Both the position numbers and the translations under genes were made by a program. Positions 52,830-62,900 of a stretch of DNA of 64,000 nucleotides are shown piece after piece. Where the stretch lies: positions 4,278,001-4,342,000 of the forward strand of contig NC_079887.1 of assembly GCF_029227915.1 (NCBI RefSeq). The letters run 5' to 3'. The notes beneath the pieces were generated by a model that worked only from the letters and a program-made list of their open reading frames with translations, did no database searches and was not told where the DNA came from. Position 1 is the stretch's first letter. Each line of letters opens with the position of its first letter. This DNA is from Hydractinia symbiolongicarpus (Eukaryota; Cnidaria; Hydrozoa; Anthoathecata; Hydractiniidae).

Positions 52830-54113
52830 AAAGTACCCAGGGAGTAAACTCATTTCCAGAACGATTTTTTAAATTATTTTTTCACCACTAAATCGCATAA
52901 GACTTGTAGTTTTCAAAAATATTTTCATTTTTGATGAGACGCTGAATAAAAGAAGTTTAATCGCCGGCAAACGAAAACCCGCGATTTCCCGTAAATCCCG
53001 GGCTTGGCCCGTATAGTCGAATGTATACAAAGAAAGTACCCTGTGAGTTAAGTCATTTCCAGAACGATTTTTTAAATTATTTTTTCACCACTAAAACGCA
53101 TGAGACTTGTAGTTTTCAAAAATGTTTTCATTTTTGATGAGACGCTGAATAAAAGAAGTTTAATCGCCGGCAAACGAAAACCTGCGATTTCCCGTAAATC
53201 CCGGACTCGGCCCATATAGTCAAAAGTATACAAAGAAAGTACCCAGGGAGTAAACTCATTTCCCGAACGATTTTTTAAATTATTTTTTCACCATTAAAAC
53301 GCATGAGACTTGTAGTTTTTAAAAGTGTTTTCATTTTTGATGAGACGCTGAATAAAAGAAGTTTAATCGCCGGCAAACGAAAACCTGCGATTTACCGTAA
53401 ATCCCGGACTCAGCCCGTATAGTCGAATGTATACAAAGAAAGTACCCTGTGAGTAAACTCATTTCCAAAACGATTTTTTAAATTATCTTTTCACCACTAA
53501 AACGCATGAGACTTGTAGTTTTCAAAAATGTTTTCATTTTTGATGAGACGCTGAATAAAAGAAGTTTAATCACCGGCAAACGAAAACCCGCGACTTCCCG
53601 TAAATCCCAAACTCGGCCCGTATAGTCAAAAGTATACAAAGAAAGAACCCAGGGAGTAAACTCATTTCCCGAACGATTTTTTAAATTATTTTTCCACCAC
53701 TAAAACGCATGAGACATGTAGTTTTCCGAAATGTTTTCATTTTTGATGAGACGCTTAATGAAAGAGGTTTAATCGGCGGCAAACGAAAACCCGCGATTTC
53801 CCGGAAATCCCGGGCTTGGCCGTATAGTCAAAAGTATACAAAGAAAGAACCCAGGGAGTAAACTCATTTCCCGAACGATTTTTTAAATTATTTTTCCACC
53901 ACTAAAACGCATGAGACATGTAGTTTTCCGAAATGTTTTCATTTTTGATGAGACGCTTAATGAAAGTGGTTTAATCGCCGGCAAACGAAAACCCGTGATT
54001 TCCCGTAAATCCCGGGCTAGGCCCGTATAGTCGAATGTATACAAAGAAATTACCCTGTGAGTAAACTCATTTCCAAAACGATTCTTTAAATTGTCTTTTC
54101 ACCACAAAAACGC

Positions 54114-54316
54114 ATGAGACTTGTAGTTTTCAAAAATGTTTTCATTTTTGATGAGACGCTGAATAAAAGAAGTTTAATCGCCGGCAAACGAAAACCCGCG
54201 ATTTCCCGTAAATCCCGGACTCGGCCCGTATAGTCAAAAGTATACAAAGAAAGTACCCAGGAAGTAAACTCATTTCCCGAACGATTTTTTATATTATTTT
54301 TTCACCACTAAAACGC
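54114..54316 (+). repeat. Representative satellite monomer (near consensus)
   Basis: This 203-bp copy is close to the majority sequence and can serve as a type unit. It runs from ATGAGACTTG to the base before the next ATGAGACTTG. Subfamilies differ mainly at five places: positions 1-25 (gcatgag versus gcccatgag upstream, ttttcaaaaatg versus ttttcagaaatg), 38-60 (gctgaataaaagaag, gcttaatgaaagtgg, gcttaatggaagagg, gctcaatgaaagagg, or gatagg in place of gatgag), 81-90 (cccgcgac and its transitions), 101-132 (cggactcgg versus cgggcttgg; tcaaaagt versus tcgaatgt) and 141-170 (cccagggag...cccgaacg versus ccctgtgag...ccaaaacg). This copy has two small private changes, aggaag for agggag and ttatatt for ttaaatt. 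Rare units are 202 bp because a C is lost in ggcttggccgtatag (near 36568, 53820, 55443). Confidence 0.93.
54179..54228 (+). other. CpG-dense core of the monomer (representative copy)
   Basis: Nine of the 13 CpG dinucleotides in the consensus monomer fall in this 50-bp stretch (monomer positions 66-115: atCGcCGg, aaCGaa, ccCGCGa, ccCGta, ccCGga, ctCGgc, ccCGta). The rest of the unit is AT-rich. By hand count the monomer holds 13 CpGs against roughly 7 expected from base composition, so CpG is not depleted. Most subfamily differences in this core are C-to-T or G-to-A changes at those CpGs. The count is direct. Any link to cytosine methylation is inference. Confidence 0.8.
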
Positions 54317-55859
54317 ATGAGACTTGTAGTTTTCAAAAATGTTTTCATTTTTGATAGGACGCTGAATAAAAGAAGTTTAATCGCCGGCAAACGAAAAACC
54401 GCGATTTCCCGTAAATCCCAGACTCGGCCCGTATAGTCAAAAGTATACAAAGAAAGTACCCAGGGAGGAAACTCATTTCCCGAACGATTTTTTAAATTAT
54501 TTTTTCACCACTAAAACGCCTGAGACTTGTAGTTTTCAAAAATGTTTTCATTTTTGATGAGACGCTGAATAAAAGAAGTTTAATCGCCGGCAAACGAAAA
54601 CCCGCGACTTCCCGTAAATCCCGGATTCGGCCCGTATAGTCAAAAGTATACAAAGAAAGTACCCAGGGAGTAAACTCATTTCCCGAACAATTTTTTAAAT
54701 CAATTTTTCACCACTAAAACGCATGAGACTTGTAGTTTTCAAAAATGTTTTCATTTTTGATAGGACGCTGAATAAAAGAAGTTTAATCGCCGGCAAACGA
54801 AAACCTGCGATTTCCCGTAAATCCCGGACTCGGCCCATATAGTCAAAAGTATACAAAGAAAGTACCCAGGGAGTAAACTCATTTCCCGAACGATTTTTTA
54901 AATTATTTTTTCACCATTAAAACGCATGAGACTTGTAGTTTTTAAAAGTGTTTTCATTTTTGATGAGACGCTGAATAAAAGAAGTTTAATCGCCGGCAAA
55001 CGAAAACCTGCGATTTACCGTAAATCCCGGACTCAGCCCGTATAGTCGAATGTATACAAAGAAAGTACCCTGTGAGTAAACTCATTTCCAAAACGATTTT
55101 TTAAATTATCTTTTCACCACTAAAACGCATGAGACTTGTAGTTTTCAAAAATGTTTTCATTTTTGATGAGACGCTGAATAAAAGAAGTTTAATCACCGGC
55201 AAACGAAAACCCGCGACTTCCCGTAAATCCCGGACTCGGCCCGTATAGTCAAAAGTATACAAAGAAAGAACCCAGGGAGTAAACTCATTTCCCGAACGAT
55301 TTTTTAAATTATTTTTCCACCACTAAAACGCATGAGACATGTAGTTTTCCGAAATGTTTTCATTTTTGATGAGACGCTTAATGAAAGAGGTTTAATCGGC
55401 GGCAAACGAAAACCCGCGATTTCCCGGAAATCCTGGGCTTGGCCGTATAGTCAAAAGTATACAAAGAAAGAACCCAGGGAGTAAACTCATTTCCCGAACG
55501 ATTTTTTAAATTATTTTTCCACCACTAAAACGCATGAGACATGTAGTTTTCCGAAATGTTTTCATTTTTGATGAGACGCTTAATGAAAGTGGTTTAATCG
55601 CCGGCAAACGAAAACCCGTGATTTCCCGTAAATCCCGGGCTAGGCCCGTATAGTCGAATGTATACAAAGAAATTACCCTGTGAGTAAACTCATTTCCAAA
55701 ACGATTCTTTAAATTGTCTTTTCACCACAAAAACGCATGAGACTTGTAGTTTTCAAAAATGTTTTCATTTTTGATGAGACGCTGAATAAAAGAAGTTTAA
55801 TCGCCGGCAAACGAAAACCCGCGATTTCCCGTAAATCCCGGACTCGGCCCGTATAGTCA

Positions 55860-56930
55860 AAAGTATACAAAGAAAGTACCCAGGGAGTAAACTCATTTCC
55901 CGAACGATTTTTTAAATTATTTTTTCACCACTAAAACGCATGAGACTTGTAGTTTTCAAAAATGTTTTCATTTTTGATGAGACGCTCAATGAAAGAAGTT
56001 TAATCGCCGGCAAACGAAAAACCGCGATTTCCCGTAAATCCCAGACTCGGCCCGTATAGTCAAAAGTATACAAAGAAAGTACCCAGGGAGGAAACTCATT
56101 TCCCGAACGATTTTTTAAATTATTTTTTCACCACTAAAACGCCTGAGACTTGTAGTTTTCAAAAATGTTTTCATTTTTGATGAGACGCTGAATAAAAGAA
56201 GTTTAATCGCCGGCAAACGAAAACCCGCGACTTCCCGTAAATCCCGGATTCGGCCCGTATAGTCAAAAGTATACAAAGAAAGTACCCAGGGAGTAAACTC
56301 ATTTCCAGAACAATTTTTTAAATTAATTTTTCACCACTAAAACGCATGAGACTTGTAGTTTTCAAAAATGTTTTCATTTTTGATAGGACGCTGAATAAAA
56401 GAAGTTTAATCGCCGGCAAACGAAAACCCACGATTTCTCGTAAATCCCGGACTCGGCCCGTATAGTCAAAAGTATACAAAGAAAGTACCCAGGGAGTAAA
56501 CTCATTTGCCGAACGATTTTTTAAATTATTTTTTCACCACTAAAACGCATGAGACTTGTAGTTTTCAAAAATGTTTTCATTTTTGATGAGACGCTCAATG
56601 AAAGAGGTTTAATCGCCGGCAAACGAAAACCCGCGATTTCCCGTAAATCCCGGGCTTGGCCCGTTTAGTTGAATGTATATAAAGAAAGTACCCAGGGAGT
56701 AAACTCATTTCCAGAACGATTTTTTAAATTATTTTTTCACCACTAAAACGCCTGAGACTTGTAGTTTTCAAAAATGTTTTCATTTTTGATGAGACGCTGA
56801 ATAAAAGAAGTTTAATCGCCGGCAAACGAAAACCTGCGATTTCCCGTAAATCCCGGACTCGGCCCATATAGTCAAAAGTATACAAAGAAAGTACCCAGGG
56901 AGTAAACTCATTTCCCGAACGATTTTTTAA
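55860..56930 (+). repeat. Monomers related to the 43.7-45.5 kb block
   Basis: These five or so monomers carry the markers of the upstream 5-mer in the same order: gaggaaactc, gcctgagacttg, gaacaattttttaaattaa, gatagg with cccacgatttctcg, gctcaatgaaagagg, then gtttagttgaatgtatataaag and gcctgagacttg. They form a bridge between the 8-mer duplication and the right-hand mosaic. No gene or unique sequence is present. Confidence 0.68.
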
Positions 56931-59900
56931 ATTATTTTTCCACCACTAAAACGCATGAGATTTGTAGTTTTCAGAAATGTTTTCATTTTTGATGAGACGC
57001 TTAATGAAAGTGGTTTAATCGCCGGCAAACGAAAACCCGTGATTTTCCGTAAATCCCGGGCTTGGCCCGTATAGTCGAATGTATACAAAGAAAGTACCCT
57101 GTGAGTAAACTCATTTCCAAAACGATTTTTTAAATTATCTTTTCACCACTAAAACGCATGAGACTTGTAGTTTTCAAAAATGTTTTCATTTTTGATGAGA
57201 CGATGAATAAAAGAAGTTTAATCGCCGGCAAACGAAAACCCGCGACTTCCCGTAAGTCCCGGATTCGGCCCGTATAGTCAAAAGTATACAAAGAAAGTAC
57301 CCAGGGAGTAAACTCATTTCCCGAAGAATTTTTTAAATTATTTTTTCACCACTAAAACGCATGAGACTTGTAGTTTTCAAAAATGTTTTCATTTTTGATA
57401 GGACGCTGAATAAAAGAAGTTTAATCGCCGGCAAACGAAAACCCACAATTTCTCGTAAATCCCGGACTCGGCCCGTATAGTCAAAAGTATACAAAGAAAG
57501 TACCAAGGGAGTAAACTCATTTCCCGAACGATTTTTTAAATTATTTTTTCACCACTAAAACGCATGAGACTTGTAGTTTTCAAAAATGTTTTCATTTTTG
57601 ATGAGACGCTCAATGAAAGAGGTTTAATCGCCGGCAAACGAAAACCCGCGACTTCCCGTAAATCCCGGATTCGGCCCGTATAGTCAAAAGCATACAAAGA
57701 AAGTACCCAGGGAGTAAACTCGTTTTCCGAAAGATTTTTTAAATTATTTTTCCACCACTAAAACGCATGAGATTTGTAGTTTTCAGAAATGTTTTCATTT
57801 TTGATGAGACGCTTAATGAAAGTGGTTTAATCGCCGGCAAACGAAAACCCGTAATTTTCCGTAAATCCCGGGCTTGGCCCGTATAGTCGAATGTATACAA
57901 AGAAAGTACCCTGTGAGTAAACTCATTTCCAAAACGATTTTTTAAATTATCTTTTCACCACTAAAACGCATGAGACTTGTAGTTTTCAAAAATGTTTTCA
58001 TTTTTGATGAGACGATGAATAAAAGAAGTTTAATCGCCGGCAAACGAAAACCCGCGACTTCCCGTAAGTCCCGGATTCGGCCCGTATAGTCAAAAGTATA
58101 CAAAGAAAGTACCCAGGGAGTAAACTCATTTCCCGAAGAATTTTTTAAATTATTTTTTCACCACTAAAACGCATGAGACTTGTAGTTTTCAAAAATGTTT
58201 TCATTTTTGATAGGACGCTGAATAAAAGAAGTTTAATCGCCGGCAAACGAAAACCCACAATTTCTCGTAAATCCCGGACTCGGCCCGTATAGTCAAAAGC
58301 ATACAAAGAAAGTACCCAGGGAGTAAACTCGTTTTCCGAAAGATTTTTTAAATTATTTTTCCACCACTAAAACGCATGAGATTTGTAGTTTTCAGAAATG
58401 TTTTCATTTTTGATGAGACGCTTAATGAAAGTGGTTTAATCGCCGGCAAACGAAAACCCGTGATTTTCCGTAAATCCCGGGCTTGGCCCGTATAGTCGAA
58501 TGTATACAAAGAAAGTACCCTGTGAGTAAACTCATTTCCAAAACGATTTTTTAAATTATCTTTTCACCACTAAAACGCATGAGACTTGTAGTTTTCAAAA
58601 ATGTTTTCATTTTTGATGAGACGATGAATAAAAGAAGTTTAATAGCCGGCAAACGAAAACCCGCGACTTCCCGTAAGTCCCGGATTCGGCCCGTATAGTC
58701 AAAAGTATACAAAGAAAGTACCCAGGGAGTAAACTCATTTCCCGAACAATTTTTTAAATTAATTTTTCACCACTAAAACGCATGAGACTTGTAGTTTTCA
58801 AAAATGTTTTCATTTTTGATAGGACGCTGAATAAAAGAGGTTTAATCGCCGGCAAACGAAAACCCGCGATTTCCCGTAAATCCCGGGCTTGGCCCGTATA
58901 GTCGAATGTATACAAAGAAAGTACCCTGTGAGTTAAGCCATTTCCAGAACGATTTTTTAAATTATTTTTTCACCACTAAAACGCATAAGACTTGTAGTTT
59001 TCAAAAATATTTTCATTTTTGATGAGACGCTGAATAAAAGAAGTTTAATCGCCGGCAAACGAAAACCTGCGATTTCCCGTAAATCCCGGACTCGGCCCAT
59101 ATAGTCAAAAGTATACAAAGAAAGTACCCAGGGAGTAAACTCATTTCCCGAACGATTTTTTAAATTATTCTTTCACCATTAAAACGCATGAGACTTGTAG
59201 TTTTTAAAAATGTTTTCATTTTTGATGAGACGCTGAATAAAAGAAGTTTAATCGCCGGCAAACGAAAACCTGCGATTTCCCGTAAATCCCGGACTCAGCC
59301 CGTATAGTCAAAAGTATACAAAGAAAGTACCCAGGGAGTAAACTGATTTCCCAAACGATTTTTTAAATTATTATTTCACCACTAAAGCCCATGAGACTTG
59401 TAGATTTTAAAAATGTTTTCCTTTTTGATGAGACGCTGAATAAAAGAGGTTTAATCGCCGGCAAACGAAAACCCGCGACTTCCCGTAAATCCCGGATTCG
59501 GCCCGTATAGTCAAAAGCATACAAAGAAAGTACCCAGGGAGTAAACTCGTTTTCCGAAAGATTTTTTAAATTATTTTTCCACCACTAAAACGCACGAGGT
59601 TTGTAGTTTTCAGAAATGTTTTCATTTTTGATGAGACGCTTAATGAAAGTGGTTTAATCGCCGGCAAACGAAAACCCGTGATTTTCCGCAAATCCCGGGC
59701 TTGGCCCGTATAGTCGAATGTATACAAAGAAAGTACCCTGTGAGTAAACTCATTTCCAAAACGATTTTTTAAATTATCTTTTCACCACTAAAACGCATGA
59801 GACTTGTAGTTTTCAAAAATGTTTTCATTTTTGATGAGACGATGAATAAAAGAAGTTTAATCGCCGGCAAACGAAAACCCGCGACTTCCCGTAAGTCCCG

Positions 59901-62900
59901 GATTCGGCCCGTATAGTCAAAAGTATACAAAGAAAGTACCCAGGGAGTAAACTCATTTCCCGAAGAATTTTTTAAATTATTTTTTCACCACTAAAACGCA
60001 TGAGACTTGTAGTTTTCAAAAATGTTTTCATTTTTGATAGGACGCTGAATAAAAGAAGTTTAATCGCCGGCAAACGAAAACCCACGATTTCTCGTAAATC
60101 CCGGACTCGGCCCGTATAGTCGAATGTATACAAAGAAAGTACCCTGTGAGTTAAGTCATTTCCAGAACGATTTTTTAAATTATTTTTTCACCACTAAAAC
60201 GCATAAGACTTGTAGTTTTCAAAAATATTTTCATTTTTGATGAGACGCTGAATAAAAGAAGTTTAATCGCCGGCAAACGAAAACCTGCGATTTCCCGTAA
60301 ATCCCGGACTCGGCCCATATAGTCAAAAGTATACAAAGAAAGTACCCAGGGAGTAAACTCATTTCCCGAACGATTTTTTAAATTATTCTTTCACCATTAA
60401 AACGCATGAGACTTGTAGTTTTTAAAAATGTTTTCATTTTTGATGAGACGCTGAATAAAAGAAGTTTAATCGCCGGCAAACGAAAACCTGCGATTTCCCG
60501 TAAATCCCTGACTCAGCCCGTATAGTCGAATGTATACAAAGAAAGTACCCAGGGAGTAAACTGATTTCCCAAACGATTTTTTAAATTATTATTTCACCAC
60601 TAAAGCCCATGAGACTTGTAGATTTTGAAAATGTTTTCCTTTTTGATGAGACGCTGAATAAAAGAAGTTTAATCGCCGGCAAACGAAAACTCACGATTTC
60701 TCGTAAATCCCGGATTCGGCCCGTATAGTCAAAAGCATACAAAGAAAGTACCCAGGGAGTAAACTCGTTTTCCGAAAGATTTTTTAAATTATTTTTCCAC
60801 CACTAAAACGCATGAGACTTGTAGTTTTCAAAAATGTTTTCATTTTTGATGAGACGCTGAATAAAAGAGGTTTAATCGCCGGCAAACGAAAACCCGCGAC
60901 TTCCCGTAAATCCCGGATTCGGCCCGTATAGTCAAAAGCATACAAAGAAAGTACCCAGGGAGTAAACTCGTTTTCCGAAAGATTTTTTAAATTATTTTTC
61001 CACCACTAAAACGCATGAGATTTGTAGTTTTCAGAAATGTTTTCATTTTTGATGAGACGCTTAATGAAAGTGGTTTAATCGCCGGCAAACGAAAACCCGT
61101 GATTTTCCGTAAATCCCGGGCTTGGCCCGTATAGTCGAATGTATACAAAGAAAGTACCCTGTGAGTAAACTCATTTCCAAAACGATTTTTTAAATTATCT
61201 TTTCACCACTAAAACGCATGAGACTTGTAGTTTTCAAAAATGTTTTCATTTTTGATGAGACGATGAATAAAAGAAGTTTAATCGCCGGCAAACGAAAACC
61301 CGCGACTTCCCGTAAGTCCCGGATTCGGCCCGTATAGTCAAAAGTATACAAAGAAAGTACCCAGGGAGTAAACTCATTTCCCGAAGAATTTTTTAAATTA
61401 TTTTTTCACCACTAAAACGCATGAGACTTGTAGTTTTCAAAAATGTTTTCATTTTTGATAGGACGCTGAATAAAAGAAGTTTAATCGCCGGCAAACGAAA
61501 ACCCACAATTTCTCGTAAATCCCGGACTCGGCCCGTATAGTCAAAAGTATACAAAGAAAGTACCCAGGGAGTAAACTCATTTCCCGAACGATTTTTTAAA
61601 TTATTTTTTCACCACTAAAACGCATGAGACTTGTAGTTTTCAAAAATGTTTTCATTTTTGATGAGACGCTCAATGAAAGAGGTTTAATCGCCGGCAAACG
61701 AAAACCCGCGACTTCCCGTAAATCCCGGATTCGGCCCGTATAGTCAAAAGCATACAAAGAAATTACCCAGGGAGTAAACTCGTTTTCCGAAAGATTTTTT
61801 AAATTATTTTTCCACCACTAAAACGCATGAGATTTGTAGTTTTCAGAAATGTTTTCATTTTTGATGAGACGCTTAATGAAAGTGGTTTAATCGCCGGCAA
61901 ACGAAAACCCGTGATTTTCCGTAAATCCCGGGCTTGGCCCGTATAGTCAAATGTATACAAAGAAAGTACCCTGTGAGTAAACTCATTTCCAAAACGATTT
62001 TTTAAATTATCTTTTCACCACTAAAACGCATGAGACTTGTAGTTTTCAAAAATGTTTTCATTTTTGATGAGACGATGAATAAAAGAAGTTTAATCGTCGG
62101 CAAACGAAAACCCGCGACTTCCCGTAAGTCCCGGATTCGGCCCGTATAGTCAAAAGTATACAAAGAAAGTACCCAGGGAGTAAACTCATTTCCCGAACAA
62201 TTTTTTAAATTAATTTTTCACCACTAAAACGCATGAGACTTGTAGTTTTCAAAAATGTTTTCATTTTTGATAGGACGCTGAATAAAAGAAGTTTAATCGC
62301 CGGCAAACGAAAACCCACGATTTCTCGTAAATCCCGGACTCGGCCCGTATAGTCAAAAGTATACAAAGAAAGTACCCAGGGAGTAAACTCATTTCCCGAA
62401 CGATTTTTTAAATTATTTTTTCACCACTAAAACGCATGAGACTTGTAGTTTTCAAAAATGTTTTCATTTTTGATGAGACGCTCAATGAAAGAGGTTTAAT
62501 CGCCGGCAAACGAAAACCCGCGATTTCCCGTAAATCCCGGGCTTGGCCCGTTTAGTTGAATGTATATAAAGAAAGTACCCAGGGAGTAAACTCATTTCCA
62601 GAACGATTTTTTAAATTATTTTTTCACCACTAAAACGCATAAGACTTGTAGTTTTCAAAAATATTTTCATTTTTGATGAGACGCTGAATAAAAGAAGTTT
62701 AATCGCCGGCAAACGAAAACCCGCGATTTCCCGTAAATCCCGGGCTTGGCCCGTATAGTCGAATGTATACAAAGAAAGTACCCTGTGAGTTAAGCCATTT
62801 CCAGAACGATTTTTTAAATTATTTTTTCACCACTAAAACGCATAAGACTTGTAGTTTTCAAAAATATTTTCATTTTTGATGAGACGCTGAATAAAAGAAG

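Larger units (their letters stand above)
45460..53200 (+). repeat. Mosaic higher-order region, left part
   Basis: The same limited set of monomer types is arranged here in partly repeated order: gttttcctttttgatgag (45821, 48054, 50896, 51708; spacings 2233, 2842 and 812 bp, all multiples of 203), gagatttgtag (45996, 46808, 49447, 52087), gagacgatgaataaaag, gtgagttaag and gtttagttgaatgtatataaag. Segments reappear downstream: 45.97-47.1 kb at 56.93-58.06 kb (offset 10961), 48.0-48.76 kb at 59.4-60.1 kb (11367), 49.2-50.94 kb at 61.6-63.3 kb (12382) and 50.9-52.7 kb at 59.9-61.7 kb (8930). No single period describes the region. Confidence 0.72.
53200..55860 (+). repeat. 1623-bp (8-mer) tandem duplication with private variants
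   Basis: The variant gagacatgtagttttccg occurs at 53711, 53913, 55334 and 55536, and nowhere else that I saw. The two pairs are 1623 bp apart (8 x 203 minus 1), and each pair spans a 202-bp monomer that has lost a C in ggcttggccgtatag. Other shared markers are gatttaccgtaaat (53389 and 55012), aaaagtgttttc (53321 and 54944), aatcaccggc, aatcggcggc and the ccacaaaaacgc variant. Matching extends over about 53200-54230 and 54830-55860. The intervening 54.23-54.83 kb resembles the 38-45 kb monomer types. Confidence 0.78.
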
